From: Polyangiaceae bacterium
GTDB taxonomy: Bacteria > Myxococcota_A > Polyangia > Polyangiales > Polyangiaceae
Length of the DNA stretch: 45,950 nt
Reading direction: 5' to 3'
Assembly (NCBI GenBank): GCA_009780955.1
Contig: WQZB01000041.1
Coordinates: forward strand, 1 to 45,950
In this document: positions 25,501-36,418 of the stretch, piece by piece
How the letters are laid out: each line of letters starts with the position of its first letter
Position numbering within the stretch: position 1 is the first letter of the stretch
The notes under the pieces: generated by a model
Database searches by the model: none
Told to the model about the DNA's origin: nothing
What the model saw: only the letters and a program-made list of their open reading frames with translations
Position numbers and translations under genes: made by a program

Positions 25501-28054
25501 GTGCTTCGCGAACGGTGTCGACGGCAATCTCGAATGCATCGGTCGACGACGTGCGGTGCGCATGCATCCAGCGGACGACATCGTCGAAGTCGTTACGCCT
25601 GCGCGCGGCTTGCTCGGCAAGGACCGCCGCAATACCAAGGTCTTCGGCACCTGCGTGCACGCGTTCGAAGAGCATCGTTGTCTGGGCGTCATCGAGCGTA
25701 CCGCGCGCAATCGCTTCGAGCCGAAGGACCTCGCCTTGTATGCCTTGCGCGCCATCGGGCATGGCATCCGCAATGCGTACGAGGAGCCGTGCAAAGTCCA
25801 ACTTGGGATCGAGCTTGGCAAGAGCACGCGCGACGCTATCGTGCGTTGCGCCGTGTTCGATCGCTTCGGTGTAGGCATGCACCGCGTCGAAAGGACGTGC
25901 CGCGCGCTCGGCCAGCAGAGCACAGACAAGGTGGCGCCATTTGGTTGCGAGTAGGGGTGCTAGTTGGGCTGCTTGGGGCTCGTCGGTTAGAAGTTCCGAG
26001 ATGGCTTCGTAGACGATGTCCGCGCGCTTCGACCGAACGGCCAATTCGAGGGCAACCCCTCGAGCCGCGGGATCGAGCGGCGCGGTGAGCGTGCCGATCA
26101 CGTTGTTCATTGCGCCGCTTTCGGCCTTGGCTGCGAGCAGTCGGCCGAGCGTTGCAAGTGCGCGCGACTTGGGCTGACCGGAGGTGTGCAAGGCGCGCGC
26201 CGCAGCGTCGGTTGCGCTGCGTGAGACCGCCGCGATTGCGTCGACGAGCGGCGACGGCAGCATCGAGGCATCGCGCGAGAGAACAGGGCCTGGGTCCTGA
26301 CCAGAGAGTGCAAGCAATGCAGCGCGCTCAGCGAGCGAGATTGTGTCCGAGCCTTCGATTGCAATCTCGACGAGCTCTGGATCGCCAAGTTCGATGCCGC
26401 GCGCAGCGAGCTGCCTTCGCGCCAAAGATTCACCTTCGCGCAAGAGTGTTTTCAGGGCACTTGCGGCTTTTCGGCGCCCGCCTGTATGCATGGTGCCGAG
26501 CGCTGACGACAACCAAAGAGCCGCTTTTGCGAGCGACGGCTCGGCCGCGATCTCGGAGGCCGATTGTGCAGCGGCTACAGCGTCACCCGCTGCAAGGGCA
26601 AGACGCATTCGACCAAGGGCGGCGTTGATGGGTATCGCTTGGCTCGGCTGGGTCGCGCCGCGAAGCGTGAGTGCCGTTGTAACCGCGCGACGAAGGCTAT
26701 CGAGCGTGGTCAGCTCGGAGTTCTCAAAAAAAACAGCCGTTGCGGTGACCGCACCCGTGGCATTGTTTTGCGCGAGCGCAAGTGCCGAGCGTATCGCGGG
26801 GGCTCGCACGTCCGCGGGCTCAGCCTCGAAGGCGGCTTTCCAATGCTCGATGGCGGACTCTTGGTGGCCGTGCACACGAAGGATGTCGGCGGCAAGAAGC
26901 CTGGCGTGCAGCCGAGCCGCACCTGTTGGCGCGTACTCCGCCTCGGCATCGAGGGATGATGCAACGACTTCTGGGGCGTCGCTCGAAAGCTTTCGGGCTT
27001 GATGCCATGCGAGCGCAAGCGACGGTGCGATCTCGCGTGCCTCGACGGCAAAGGAATGCGCCTGCTCGCGATCATTGCATAACGCATACAATTCGCTCAC
27101 GGCGAGCAGGGCGCGAGCCCGCGCAAGAGGATCTGCGATGGCGCGCGCTTCATCCTCGAGCCACTCGGCGCGGCCGCGGAGTTCGGTCGCGACGATCTCG
27201 TCGTTGGAAACCTCCGACTGCAGCGCCTGAAACCTTGGCGCATCGGCACGCTGGTCCGCTCCGCCCGATCCGTTCGCTTCACGCGTAAAGGGCGAAGGGG
27301 GTACGTCGTCGGTTTCAGCTGTTCCGCTTGTCTCGTTCGCTTCGTTCGCTTCGTTTGGCCCAGCTGTTCCGCCGCCGGGCCCAGCTGGGCCAGGGGCTTC
27401 GGCAGGCAGAGCGGCAGGCTCGGGTAACGGTGCCGCGTCTTCGCTCTCGGCGACGTTCTTGGTGGTTGCGAATTCGTTCATGCCTGCGGGCGTCGGGCCA
27501 AGAGCGCCAACGTGCATTCTGCGCGTTGTCTTCTGGTTTGGCGTCCGGTCTGGCGTTGCTGATGCTCCCAGGAGTGCTGGATTCGTGGGTGCGCTGCCTG
27601 CGCGAGTTGCAGACGGCGCTGCCGTGTTGTCAGGAGCTCGAGGCGCAGGCTGGCGAGACGCCGGTTGCGGTAGCGTGGGCGCCGACTGCTGCCGTGGAGG
27701 CAAAGAAGAACTTCGCGCGAACAGTTGGCTGAGGCCTCCTCGTTGGGGAGGCGGAGCACTCGAGCGACGTTTCGCCCGAGCATCGGCGCTGCCTGCACCG
27801 CTGGAGGGCGGAGGCATACTTCCACGCCCGGCGGTCGGTGTTGAAGGTGCTCGCGGCTTGCCTGCCGCGCCAGTTGGTGCAACCGGCGTTGGCGCGATTG
27901 GCGTCGTCGGAGTTGTCGGCGCTGCCGGCCGCTTTGCCTCGGCCTCGGGTGCGACCTCGGGCTCGGTGAGGTTTTTCTCCCATTCGCTCAGCACCGAGTC
28001 CCAATCGACGTCGCTGAACCCCTGGAACTTCTTCTTGTCTTCGGACTTAGCCAT
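22586..28054 (-). CDS. Giant TPR-repeat protein 2
   Basis: About 1,822 residues. A short N-terminal motif (FSDVDWDSVLSEWEKNL) is followed by a long Pro/Ala/Thr-rich disordered region (about 25-265, including an NEANEANE run), then an array of helical TPR-like repeats to about residue 1,540. An example near the end is AYIRLARAVPSEDEQRAIYQRLGEIY. The C-terminal 270 residues form a separate module (PPTLLVGERLTAAPEHPATTF and onward). There is no signal peptide or TM segment. TPR arrays scaffold protein complexes; the partner is unknown. The start lies inside the end of TPR protein 1 (overlap 28047-28054). The C-terminus and stop come from repeat D2. Confidence 0.85.
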   Translation of the reverse strand: MAKSEDKKKFQGFSDVDWDSVLSEWEKNLTEPEVAPEAEAKRPAAPTTPTTPIAPTPVAPTGAAGKPRAPSTPTAGRGSMPPPSSGAGSADARAKRRSSAPPPQRGGLSQLFARSSSLPPRQQSAPTLPQPASRQPAPRAPDNTAAPSATRAGSAPTNPALLGASATPDRTPNQKTTRRMHVGALGPTPAGMNEFATTKNVAESEDAAPLPEPAALPAEAPGPAGPGGGTAGPNEANEANETSGTAETDDVPPSPFTREANGSGGADQRADAPRFQALQSEVSNDEIVATELRGRAEWLEDEARAIADPLARARALLAVSELYALCNDREQAHSFAVEAREIAPSLALAWHQARKLSSDAPEVVASSLDAEAEYAPTGAARLHARLLAADILRVHGHQESAIEHWKAAFEAEPADVRAPAIRSALALAQNNATGAVTATAVFFENSELTTLDSLRRAVTTALTLRGATQPSQAIPINAALGRMRLALAAGDAVAAAQSASEIAAEPSLAKAALWLSSALGTMHTGGRRKAASALKTLLREGESLARRQLAARGIELGDPELVEIAIEGSDTISLAERAALLALSGQDPGPVLSRDASMLPSPLVDAIAAVSRSATDAAARALHTSGQPKSRALATLGRLLAAKAESGAMNNVIGTLTAPLDPAARGVALELAVRSKRADIVYEAISELLTDEPQAAQLAPLLATKWRHLVCALLAERAARPFDAVHAYTEAIEHGATHDSVARALAKLDPKLDFARLLVRIADAMPDGAQGIQGEVLRLEAIARGTLDDAQTTMLFERVHAGAEDLGIAAVLAEQAARRRNDFDDVVRWMHAHRTSSTDAFEIAVDTVREALLVANRDREHASTLLEQAHGARPDDMALRELYERLATEPLTCRGQWRERRAEKSTGPSRALFFAEAALEYQAASDTAGALRAATSAREAGDKGLCSLIAERAAIATGAAHELTSELAMLATTTENPTTRRETFERLADIEAYGRKDMAAAVRWHRAALEVAPRSKISLRFVEHALITRGSDDELDPIFEQIASALDGTGGGESTGHAQLAARLYIRRRAAQGTRASWEETAPLARLASKQSEPSLWAIRALNGHARVEKDDSAILSTMIELVERTQRPAERAALLLRAAEAASRLDRHKEARAYLEQAASEDPGDVVTWGLLTETRAIAGEKSASAEACESLARTSSVPNHQLLAWYQAARIWLEDVGDAERGMSALEQCAEIDANYEDIFDRLSKLYSERRLDAELAHLLERRLETVHDDGERVAIEVELARAVLDMGELQKAKASLESALERQPDHSAALSAMAELCAKEGDWAGAEQAYIRLARAVPSEDEQRAIYQRLGEIYAQHTVNLSRAEVAYREVLKRKPKDVPTLEKLIDIYRRQGDAVHAVEIQQELAAEATDPDKRIARLMELAKIHEVIGHDMRRTEQVLEAARREFPASVVVLRAMAEFYVRQHQMPAMHILLDRAAADARRTFATGRFVTSIFEVLHATCELRGNADGARIVSATLAAVEGRSAKPGSADPSSPPPIAGADARAVDPRLDEILAPEIISPALRTLLFGAGDALDAVSAVDLRALRATPLAPRTPLGTTIGTIAKVIGLGALQVVVSPQLKRLAIPLSSNPPTLLVGERLTAAPEHPATTFVIVRALKMIHSRASALVRSHAQDVALLISALFTTFNPAFVPQGVDARRAAELARHIAPALPRNLDRNVRLVALEAAGTLGAQAAMLGPGAVAWANRVALLAVGDPAAALDGIAWAHGEDSAPQGQAAAAARATWIARTTEARELIAFGVTDMYAEARARLGLSGRAP

Positions 28055-31000
28055 CGTCATCTCTAGGCGTCATCTCTAGGCCGAGCGCGCGTCTCAAGTC
28101 GAAGTATGGGCGTGAGAGAACGAAACGAATCAATGCACGCGCCTCATCATGTATCTGGTCATGCGCCTGGTCACCTTGGTCACGTATGGGCACGCTCATC
28201 TGTTCGGAATTGTCCTCCTCGGAATTGGCGCGCGTAACAAGCGGCGGGGCAGCGCCCAAGACGTCGGCGAGAACCACAGCAACATCGCCGGAGGCGAGCG
28301 TTGCTACGCGCCTAAGCGAGGCGCGCGCTTGCGTTGCCCATGCGCGAACATCGGAGTGATTGGCCACGATTGCCCTGCAAATAGGTTCAATTTGCCACTT
28401 CGTTTTGCGCGATATGGCTTTGCTGATGGCCCGCTCGATTTCCGCGAGAGAAGCGATCTCCGGGGTGTCGACGCGAGCCTTGGTGATCCTGCACGCGGCA
28501 ACGACAACGGTCTCGATGGTCGCCTCGTCGCGCAGCCAAGCCATGTTTGTTCCGCGAGTGACGGCGAAAAGCTCGCGCGCGATCTGCGCGCGTGCCGCGG
28601 GTGACAGAGGTGCGCTGACCGAGTCCCCAACGACGATGGCTGGCGTTTCGCCCGCAATCCCCTGCACGCCGTTCCAGTCGTCGCCGCCGACGTACATGTC
28701 GAACCAGGTGATGCCGAATGCTTTTGCCCATGCCGCGATCTCGTTCCGGAGTGCGTGCCCCGTTGCTCGCGGATCGACGCGGTTTCTCCTTGGATGAATA
28801 CCAAGTGTTTTGAGCGACGGTCCAAGCGCTTTGGCCAGCGTTTCGCCGAGAGCCGCGAAGAGATCGGCGACTGGACCGCTATCGCCTGGAGCAAGAATCT
28901 GTGCGCGCATCGCTTCGCTGAGCATTGCGTTCGGCACGTGCGGCGTGCTCTTCGAAAGCGCGGCAAACGACTTGCTCGATTCGCTCGAGTCGTCAGGCCT
29001 CGATAGCGCGATTGTGCACGAAAGAGCCGACTGCTCGAGGGCCGTGTCGCCGAGTGCACTGGCTACCCGCGCAAGGCGTCGATGCATGTCCACGTTGCCG
29101 GGCGCTTTGTGCAGCGCGGCGACGAGCGCATCGCGCCCTCGGTCGAGCAGGGTTACGCGCGACTCCACTTCCGGATCGAGCCCAACGACGAGGTCGAGCG
29201 CATCGCCATCGGTTGGTGCCTCGGTAAGGAGCTTTGCGGCGGCTGGCAGGGCCGCCTCGGGATCGAGGCGCCGATCGCGGTGAATCGTGATGGCAAGGCG
29301 TGCTGCTTCAATGCGCCCGGCCGCGTCGAATCGCTCGTTCATGAGCTGTTCGAGAACGCGCGTAGCGTCGTTCCACGAACCTGCGAGTGCTGCCGTGCGC
29401 GCAAGCCTTTCGCGAACTGGAAGTGTCGTGAGCTTTGCGTCGTCGAGCAAAAGCAGCACATCAAGGGCTAGATCATGGCGACCGAGCTTGTTCTCGTAAA
29501 GGTCGGCGGCTGCAATGCCGGCCGTGATGCGATTTTTCGCAGGTGCCTTTTCAACGTGTGCGACGTGCGAGAGTTTCTTGGCAGCTTCGTCAAACTCTCC
29601 GCGGCGGATTAAGATTTCGCTCGCAAGGGCGAGCGCGCCAATATGGTCCTCGTCGAACATGGTGACGTGAGCAAGCGCCTCGAGTGCGCCGTCGGCATCG
29701 CCCTTCTCGCGTAGCACACGCGCCATTTCCCAGTACAATTTGGCGATTTCAACCGGATCGTCGGAAACCTCGAGGCGACGGCCGACGAGCGACAGAAGCT
29801 TGTCGCTGTCTTTTCGGTCGCGCACGCGTCGAAAGAGCTTGTCGAACGCGACTTCGCGCGTGGCGTCGCGAGCAAAGGAAGCATCGAGGGCAGCTTCCGC
29901 ACGCGCGTCGTGAATGTCGTCGCAAGCGAGCCACTCGAGCGCCGCTTGCTCCCAAAACGCGGCTCCGCGCCGATCGCTCGAGACACGTGCGCCGAGTTCT
30001 TCGCATGCGATCGCAACGGTTTCGCGATCACCAAGAATGTAGGCTGCTGCGCGCATGCCTTCCCATGCGTGCAGATCGTCGCGCCTCGATTTGGTGATCT
30101 TGCGAAACCAGTCGAGAGCCATGCTCGCGTCGCCGGATGCAAGAGCTGACCACGCGGCAAGCCCCAGCGCGTCGAGATCGGCGGCTTCCCCGAGCGAACC
30201 ACCAAGCTGCGAGAGCGCCAATGCGCGCCGCCCGCGATCGCAACCAGGAGGCGACAGCTCGAGGTTTGCGAGCCTCACAGCGGGCGAGCTTCCCGCTATG
30301 AGGTCGACTGCGTCGTCGGGCCGAACGATGGTATCAAGGAGCGTGGCGCTTGCTTGCATGGCTTCGCGCCCGTCGCGAGAGAGAAAATTACCAAGTGCCC
30401 TTCGCGCGGAGCCTTCGTTCACCGCGTGCCGCACGGACAATTCCGCCGCGAGCCATTCCATCGCGGCCGCGCCGCTGCCTCCGCCGCTGAGCCAAGCCTG
30501 GGCCGCGCGTGCGACGTCTGCATGATCGAGAGGTTCTGCCGCTTCGCATGCGAGGCGTGCGAGGCGAAATTGTTCGGCAGCCGCTGCCTTCGCGCCGTCG
30601 GCGCTCGCCTCGGCGAGAACCTTGAGCGCCGCGTCGAGCGCGCCAGGTTCAACGGCTACGCGCGGCGAGGCGAGGCAGCCAAGCGCGCCTGCAAGGCGGA
30701 GCGACGGGTTCGAGGTCACTTCAATTTCGGCCAGGGCACTTTGCGCGTCGCTGATGTTGCCCGCGATGATCTCGAGGGCAAAGCGTTCGAGTGCCACGGT
30801 AGCGTCGTGCCCGGCGAGATCAATCGCGCGACGGCGCCCATCGACGTTGTCGATGTCGATGCCGCGTGCTGCCCACGCGATGAGAGGCGCGGCGGCTTCG
30901 GGCACGTCGGGAGCGGCTCCTTCGAACGTGGCAAATGCACCTTGGCGATCGCCGAGCTTCCACTGCTCGAGACCGGCTTCGAGCTGCCGGGCGCCGCGCT

Positions 31001-33170
31001 GCTCCTCGTCGTTGTACGAGGCTTTGGCGGTTTCAAGAGCAAGCGCGGCGGCGCCCGCGCGATCTCCGGCGGCGCGGAGAAGATCGCCGAGGTACGCGGC
31101 GATGAGCGGATCGCCCATGCTGTCCGCGAATGCAGCGCGAAGATGCTTCAACGTTGACTCGATGTCGCCGACCGAGTGAGCTCGGAGGGCGCACACGAGC
31201 AGAAGCTCTACGCGCGCCCGCGTGTCGGTTGTGCCTTCGGCGAGTTCGGCAACGGCATCGCGGGCGCGTTTTGCGTCGTTTTCGTTCCCGATGCCGGCGG
31301 CGTTGGGCGAAGCAAAGGCAAACCCCTCGAGGACGCAGCCGACCGAGTGGCCTTCGGTGAGGCGCGCGAGTTCACGCGCCGCCTGCAGTGCACCGGTCTC
31401 GTCGTCGTTCACGAGCCGCAGGCGCGCAATCTCGACCCACAACAGCACAAGTTCGGCATTCGCGTTCGGCGCGTGCGTCGGCAGTTGCTCGATCTGTGCT
31501 GGCTGCCCGTTGTCACCGTGAGCGTCATCGGGATGCGCGAGGCATTGTGCAAGATCGCGTGTAGCTTGTTCGTACCATGCGTCGTCACCTCGAAGGCTTG
31601 CAAGACTTCTTGCAAGGCGCAGCGAAATTTCCTTGGCTACGCCGCATGCTTCAGCGTTCCCGAGGGCTGTTCGCGCCCGGGCTGCGTTGCCGGCGCGTGC
31701 AGCCCACACGTACGCGGCCAGAAGCAATGCACGCCCCCGCGCATCACCAGCAGCGTAGCGCTTGGAGAGCTCTTCGATATGTTCGGCCAAGCCGGCAGCG
31801 CTGCCAACCCTCTCGAGAAGATCAATTTTGACCGCGTGCGCCGGAGCGCAAAACGGATCGCGCCGCGTGGCTTCGGTGAGCATGCTCTCGGCGTGTGCGA
31901 AGTCGCCCTCACTCACGGCGTGGTCCGCCACGCGCATGGCGAGCGATGCAACGAAGCCGTCGTCGGATTCGTGTGTCATCTGCTGCGTGGCGAGGTATGC
32001 GGCGAGCGCCGTATCACCTGCTCCTTCGGCGAGCTTGAGTCGCATGCTGCGCACCACATGCTCGAGCGATTGCCGCGACTCGCGTTGCGAACTGGCACCT
32101 TGGTCGGATGCTTCATTCGATCTCGCAAGAATGCCGAGCGCCCAGTCGAGCGCTACGGTTGCGCGTTTCGTATCACCTGCCGTGCGCCATGCTTGCGAGG
32201 CCGACGTGAGCTCGAAAACGGCATACAGCGGTGAGCGGCAATACCCTGGCACCCCGCGCGAGTCGCCGTAAGCCGAGTCGGTGAGGGTTGCTTCGAGCAT
32301 GGTCGCGCGAATTTCGAGAACCTCGGCCAGAGCACGGGCGCGTTCACGCGCTTCGTCGGAGCCAGCGAGCCCTGGCTCGGCCCGGACAATGCGTTCGGCC
32401 GTCGACGTTGCAACCCATGCGGCGGCTGCACTCTCGGTGCGGGCTCGCTCGGCGATTGGAAGTGCCCGAGCCACGTCCCCTGCTTGGGCTGCGAGGTTGG
32501 CGACGTCGGCAAGGAGCAGGCCGCGCCAAGTAGGATCTTGCGTGGCTTCGGCGCGACCGGTGAGTGCCTCTTCGCGTTGGGCGGCATCACCGAGCTCGGC
32601 GGCCGCCATTTCGAGCGTGAGCCAGGCTGCGCCGAGATCAGCGGGTTTGGCCCCTGTTTCGGTGGCTTCGCGCGCTACACCTCGCGCACCTTGGAGATCG
32701 TGGTGGACGTAGAGATCGAAAAGCGCGCGTTCCGTCAGGGCGCGCGCCCTCTCTTCGGGTGTGATCGCCGCGGCAACCAGCGCTTCGAGCAGCGTGCCCA
32801 GATTGCTAGCTGAGCGTCGTCGTTCGAGCACCCGCACGAGGCCTTCGAGCGGTTCGCGGAAGCTTGTGTCGGTGTTGTATGCCGCAAAGTAGTCGCGCGC
32901 GGCACCTTGCTCATCGCCGGCACGCTCTTGCAGCTCACCTGCCTCGTTGAGCAACCGCGCGCGACGCTCAGGATCGATTGCCGCGTCGCTTTCGGCGCGC
33001 AAAACATCGAGCGCCGGAGCAATGGCTTCGATCGCGTCAACTTCGACAGGCGGCGCAGAGTAGCGCTCGTCGGGCAACGAGACTTGGGCGCTTGCGACCC
33101 CGGCATCGGCTTGCGTTCCGACCCTGGTCTCTCTGAATGCCGCGTCGGCTTCCTTCAGCTCTTCGCGCAT
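28047..33170 (-). CDS. Giant TPR-repeat protein 1
   Basis: About 1,707 residues, alanine-rich and helical, with TPR-like repeats over most of its length (ARLLNEAGELQERAGDEQGAARDYFAAY at about 90-115; KLYWEMARVLREKGDADGALEALAHV near 1,200). The C-terminal 220 residues hold a module similar in order and wording to that of TPR protein 2: a GDSGPVADLFAALG-like start, then PAIVVGDSVSAPLSPAARAQIARELF followed by a helical stretch. No export signal. The ATG at 33170 has a poor ribosome binding site. It is probably co-transcribed with the genes from atpD onward. Its last codons overlap TPR gene 2 through the 13-bp duplication. Confidence 0.85.
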   Translation of the reverse strand: MREELKEADAAFRETRVGTQADAGVASAQVSLPDERYSAPPVEVDAIEAIAPALDVLRAESDAAIDPERRARLLNEAGELQERAGDEQGAARDYFAAYNTDTSFREPLEGLVRVLERRRSASNLGTLLEALVAAAITPEERARALTERALFDLYVHHDLQGARGVAREATETGAKPADLGAAWLTLEMAAAELGDAAQREEALTGRAEATQDPTWRGLLLADVANLAAQAGDVARALPIAERARTESAAAAWVATSTAERIVRAEPGLAGSDEARERARALAEVLEIRATMLEATLTDSAYGDSRGVPGYCRSPLYAVFELTSASQAWRTAGDTKRATVALDWALGILARSNEASDQGASSQRESRQSLEHVVRSMRLKLAEGAGDTALAAYLATQQMTHESDDGFVASLAMRVADHAVSEGDFAHAESMLTEATRRDPFCAPAHAVKIDLLERVGSAAGLAEHIEELSKRYAAGDARGRALLLAAYVWAARAGNAARARTALGNAEACGVAKEISLRLARSLASLRGDDAWYEQATRDLAQCLAHPDDAHGDNGQPAQIEQLPTHAPNANAELVLLWVEIARLRLVNDDETGALQAARELARLTEGHSVGCVLEGFAFASPNAAGIGNENDAKRARDAVAELAEGTTDTRARVELLLVCALRAHSVGDIESTLKHLRAAFADSMGDPLIAAYLGDLLRAAGDRAGAAALALETAKASYNDEEQRGARQLEAGLEQWKLGDRQGAFATFEGAAPDVPEAAAPLIAWAARGIDIDNVDGRRRAIDLAGHDATVALERFALEIIAGNISDAQSALAEIEVTSNPSLRLAGALGCLASPRVAVEPGALDAALKVLAEASADGAKAAAAEQFRLARLACEAAEPLDHADVARAAQAWLSGGGSGAAAMEWLAAELSVRHAVNEGSARRALGNFLSRDGREAMQASATLLDTIVRPDDAVDLIAGSSPAVRLANLELSPPGCDRGRRALALSQLGGSLGEAADLDALGLAAWSALASGDASMALDWFRKITKSRRDDLHAWEGMRAAAYILGDRETVAIACEELGARVSSDRRGAAFWEQAALEWLACDDIHDARAEAALDASFARDATREVAFDKLFRRVRDRKDSDKLLSLVGRRLEVSDDPVEIAKLYWEMARVLREKGDADGALEALAHVTMFDEDHIGALALASEILIRRGEFDEAAKKLSHVAHVEKAPAKNRITAGIAAADLYENKLGRHDLALDVLLLLDDAKLTTLPVRERLARTAALAGSWNDATRVLEQLMNERFDAAGRIEAARLAITIHRDRRLDPEAALPAAAKLLTEAPTDGDALDLVVGLDPEVESRVTLLDRGRDALVAALHKAPGNVDMHRRLARVASALGDTALEQSALSCTIALSRPDDSSESSKSFAALSKSTPHVPNAMLSEAMRAQILAPGDSGPVADLFAALGETLAKALGPSLKTLGIHPRRNRVDPRATGHALRNEIAAWAKAFGITWFDMYVGGDDWNGVQGIAGETPAIVVGDSVSAPLSPAARAQIARELFAVTRGTNMAWLRDEATIETVVVAACRITKARVDTPEIASLAEIERAISKAISRKTKWQIEPICRAIVANHSDVRAWATQARASLRRVATLASGDVAVVLADVLGAAPPLVTRANSEEDNSEQMSVPIRDQGDQAHDQIHDEARALIRFVLSRPYFDLRRALGLEMTPRDDDG
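28056..28081. repeat. 13-bp perfect tandem duplication at a gene junction
   Basis: Two adjacent copies of GTCATCTCTAGGC (28056-28068 and 28069-28081) lie where giant TPR 1 ends and giant TPR 2 begins. On the coding strand the unit is GCCTAGAGATGAC. Removing one copy joins the two reading frames without a stop: LGLEM-TMAKSEDKK. The unit is 13 bp long, so copy number changes the frame. Confidence 0.9.
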
Positions 33171-33279
33171 TTCGCGCTTATGACGATACTAGCAAGCGTC
33201 ACAAGGTCGCCACTTTTTCGGTGCGCTCTTTCGACGCGTTTGGAGCGATGCGCTTTGGGGGCAAGCGCCGTGCAGGCAA

Positions 33280-33567
33280 TTAGCCCAGCACCTTGAGCTT
33301 TTCTTGCACTTTGCCTTCGATTGTACCCTTCATCATTTTCAGCATGAACGGCAAGTCGATGGCAACGCGAACTGCGTTTTCGGTGACGGAAACTTCGCCT
33401 TTTGTGCCTTTTGCAGCACCGCTCGGCGTGTCGAAACGAATTGTGTCGTTGTCCCACTTCCAAGCAATGCCAAAGCGATCGGCCATGCCTTTCGCAAGGT
33501 CTTCAGCCTTCTTTTTGGCTTCGTCGATGGGCAGAGAGTGCGGGCGCGTAATATCGATTGTGGCCAT
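33280..33567 (-). CDS. Polyhydroxyalkanoate-system family protein
   Basis: About 95 residues: MATIDITRPHSLPIDEAKKKAEDLA, then GIAWKWDNDTIRFDT, then VTENAVRVAIDLPFMLKMMKGTIEGKV. This order matches the family annotated as putative polyhydroxyalkanoic acid system protein, as I know it; the biochemical role is not established and members occur in species without PHA genes. No phaC or phaR is in the window. ATG 33567 is chosen for the family-like start. It lies 17 bp after the PPIase gene. Confidence 0.8.
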   Translation of the reverse strand: MATIDITRPHSLPIDEAKKKAEDLAKGMADRFGIAWKWDNDTIRFDTPSGAAKGTKGEVSVTENAVRVAIDLPFMLKMMKGTIEGKVQEKLKVLG

Positions 33568-33584
33568 TTTTCGGTCTTCTAACA

Positions 33585-34193
33585 CTATTCAAGTCGCTTG
33601 ACGATCCAGTATCCGCGAGGCGTTTCAAGAACGTCGCTGACTTCCCCTGAGGAAAGACGAAAAACGGCAACTTCGGTTCGCGGATCGAGCACACCGCGCG
33701 GGACGCGCCCGATGTCATCGGATGATCCGGTGTCGCCTTCGTGCACGGCCTTTTTGAAATCCGTGCGGGCTTCGTCGAGCAGACTCTGTGCATGCGCGAG
33801 CGCGTCTGCCTTGGCGCGCGCTGCACTTGATGCCCCTTCGGCACCTGCGAACTGAATGAGCACCACGCCAAGCCGTACGCTGCGGGGGGCGCCCGCGGGG
33901 ATAACCCCAGCGTCGAACGTGAGGGGATCCAAATCGAGCGATGGCCCTGCGTCGTTTGCACTCGCGTCGAAAGCAGGCATGGCGCCCGCCGCGCTCAGCA
34001 CAGGCAGCGCAGGCAGGACCGATGCTGCGGGCGTGATCGACGAGGCAGCGGCTGCGGCGGACGCTGCCGCTTGATCCGTTCGCTCCGCTCGCGTTGCGCG
34101 CGTTGTTATTCCTGAAGCGGCAATCCACGCCGCAACGCCGATGACGAGCGCGCCCAAAAGAATGGATATTGTGTGCTGACTGCTATTGGACAC
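33585..34193 (-). CDS. Membrane-anchored parvulin-type peptidyl-prolyl isomerase
   Basis: 202 residues: a short cytoplasmic lead, one TM anchor (ISILLGALVIGVAAWIA), an Ala/Ser/Pro-rich linker, and a C-terminal parvulin-like domain. The domain shows LGVVLIQFAG in place of the usual ARHILI strand, a helix with AHAQSLLDEARTDFKKAVHE, DDIGRVPRGVLDP, the F-x-L-x-x-GEVS strand turn, and the terminal GYWIVKRLE. It would speed folding of exported proteins in the periplasm. The leading strand has VLIQF without the usual histidine, so activity may be weak. The start is GTG 34193. Confidence 0.78.
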   Translation of the reverse strand: MSNSSQHTISILLGALVIGVAAWIAASGITTRATRAERTDQAAASAAAAASSITPAASVLPALPVLSAAGAMPAFDASANDAGPSLDLDPLTFDAGVIPAGAPRSVRLGVVLIQFAGAEGASSAARAKADALAHAQSLLDEARTDFKKAVHEGDTGSSDDIGRVPRGVLDPRTEVAVFRLSSGEVSDVLETPRGYWIVKRLE

Positions 34194-34206
34194 AAGTTAC
34201 GCTTTC

Positions 34207-34743
34207 TTAGTGCGATTCGCCGTTGTTGAGCCCCTCAGGCTTCCCCTCTTCTTCTTCGACGATAGGAGCTGGAGGCGGACCCCACTGCTCGAAAGGCCGA
34301 AGCGTTGCCGCGGGCGGATCGCCATAGAGTTCGAGTAGCACTGCAAGCCAATTCTGCCGCTCGATGAGGTCTTTGCGCTCGTTTTCGAGCTCCGGCGTCA
34401 GCTCGAGCTGCACCCCAATTTTTTCTAACTTCTGATCGACTTCGTGAAACTCTTTGCGGATGACCACAGGGTCGAGCCCCTGACGATCAGAGTATTCTTC
34501 GGTTAGAATGAGCAGTTTGCTTTGCCCGGCTTCGGCGAAACCCGGACCAACGGCGCACGTTTTCGTTTCGTTGCCCTGCCTATAGGTAACGAGACCCGTG
34601 CGAACGGAGACAACCATGGGCAAGTGACCCGGCAAAACGCCGAACTCACCGTTGACGCTTGGCGCTGTCACTTCATCGACAGACACCAAGAGCGCCTTGC
34701 CCTTTGGCGTTACGATTTCGAGATCGATTTGGTTCTCAGCCAT
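34207..34743 (-). CDS. atpC: F1F0 ATP synthase epsilon subunit
   Basis: Rotor subunit of F1 that couples and can inhibit ATP hydrolysis. The N-terminal beta-sandwich is clear: LEIVTPKGKALLVSVDEVTAPSVNGEFGVLPGHLPMV, then FAEAGQSKLLILTE. The two-helix C-terminal region follows. At 178 residues it is longer than the usual 130-140; the extra part is a Pro/Glu-rich tail (EQWGPPPAPIVEEEEGKPEG). The start is ATG 34743, with GAGAGG upstream. It lies 49 bp after atpD. The other ATP synthase genes are not in the window. Confidence 0.94.
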   Translation of the reverse strand: MAENQIDLEIVTPKGKALLVSVDEVTAPSVNGEFGVLPGHLPMVVSVRTGLVTYRQGNETKTCAVGPGFAEAGQSKLLILTEEYSDRQGLDPVVIRKEFHEVDQKLEKIGVQLELTPELENERKDLIERQNWLAVLLELYGDPPAATLRPFEQWGPPPAPIVEEEEGKPEGLNNGESH

Positions 34744-34792
34744 GGCAGAGCGGCCTCTCAATCACGTCAATCATGATTCATATTCCGTTCCA

Positions 34793-36418
<1,626 letters not shown>

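Noticed and set aside
31176..32234. A 352-codon + strand ORF inside giant TPR gene 1
   Set aside because: Shadow of a GC-rich TPR gene; composition is Arg/Gly/Cys-rich without domains. The TPR frame is continuous for over 5 kb.
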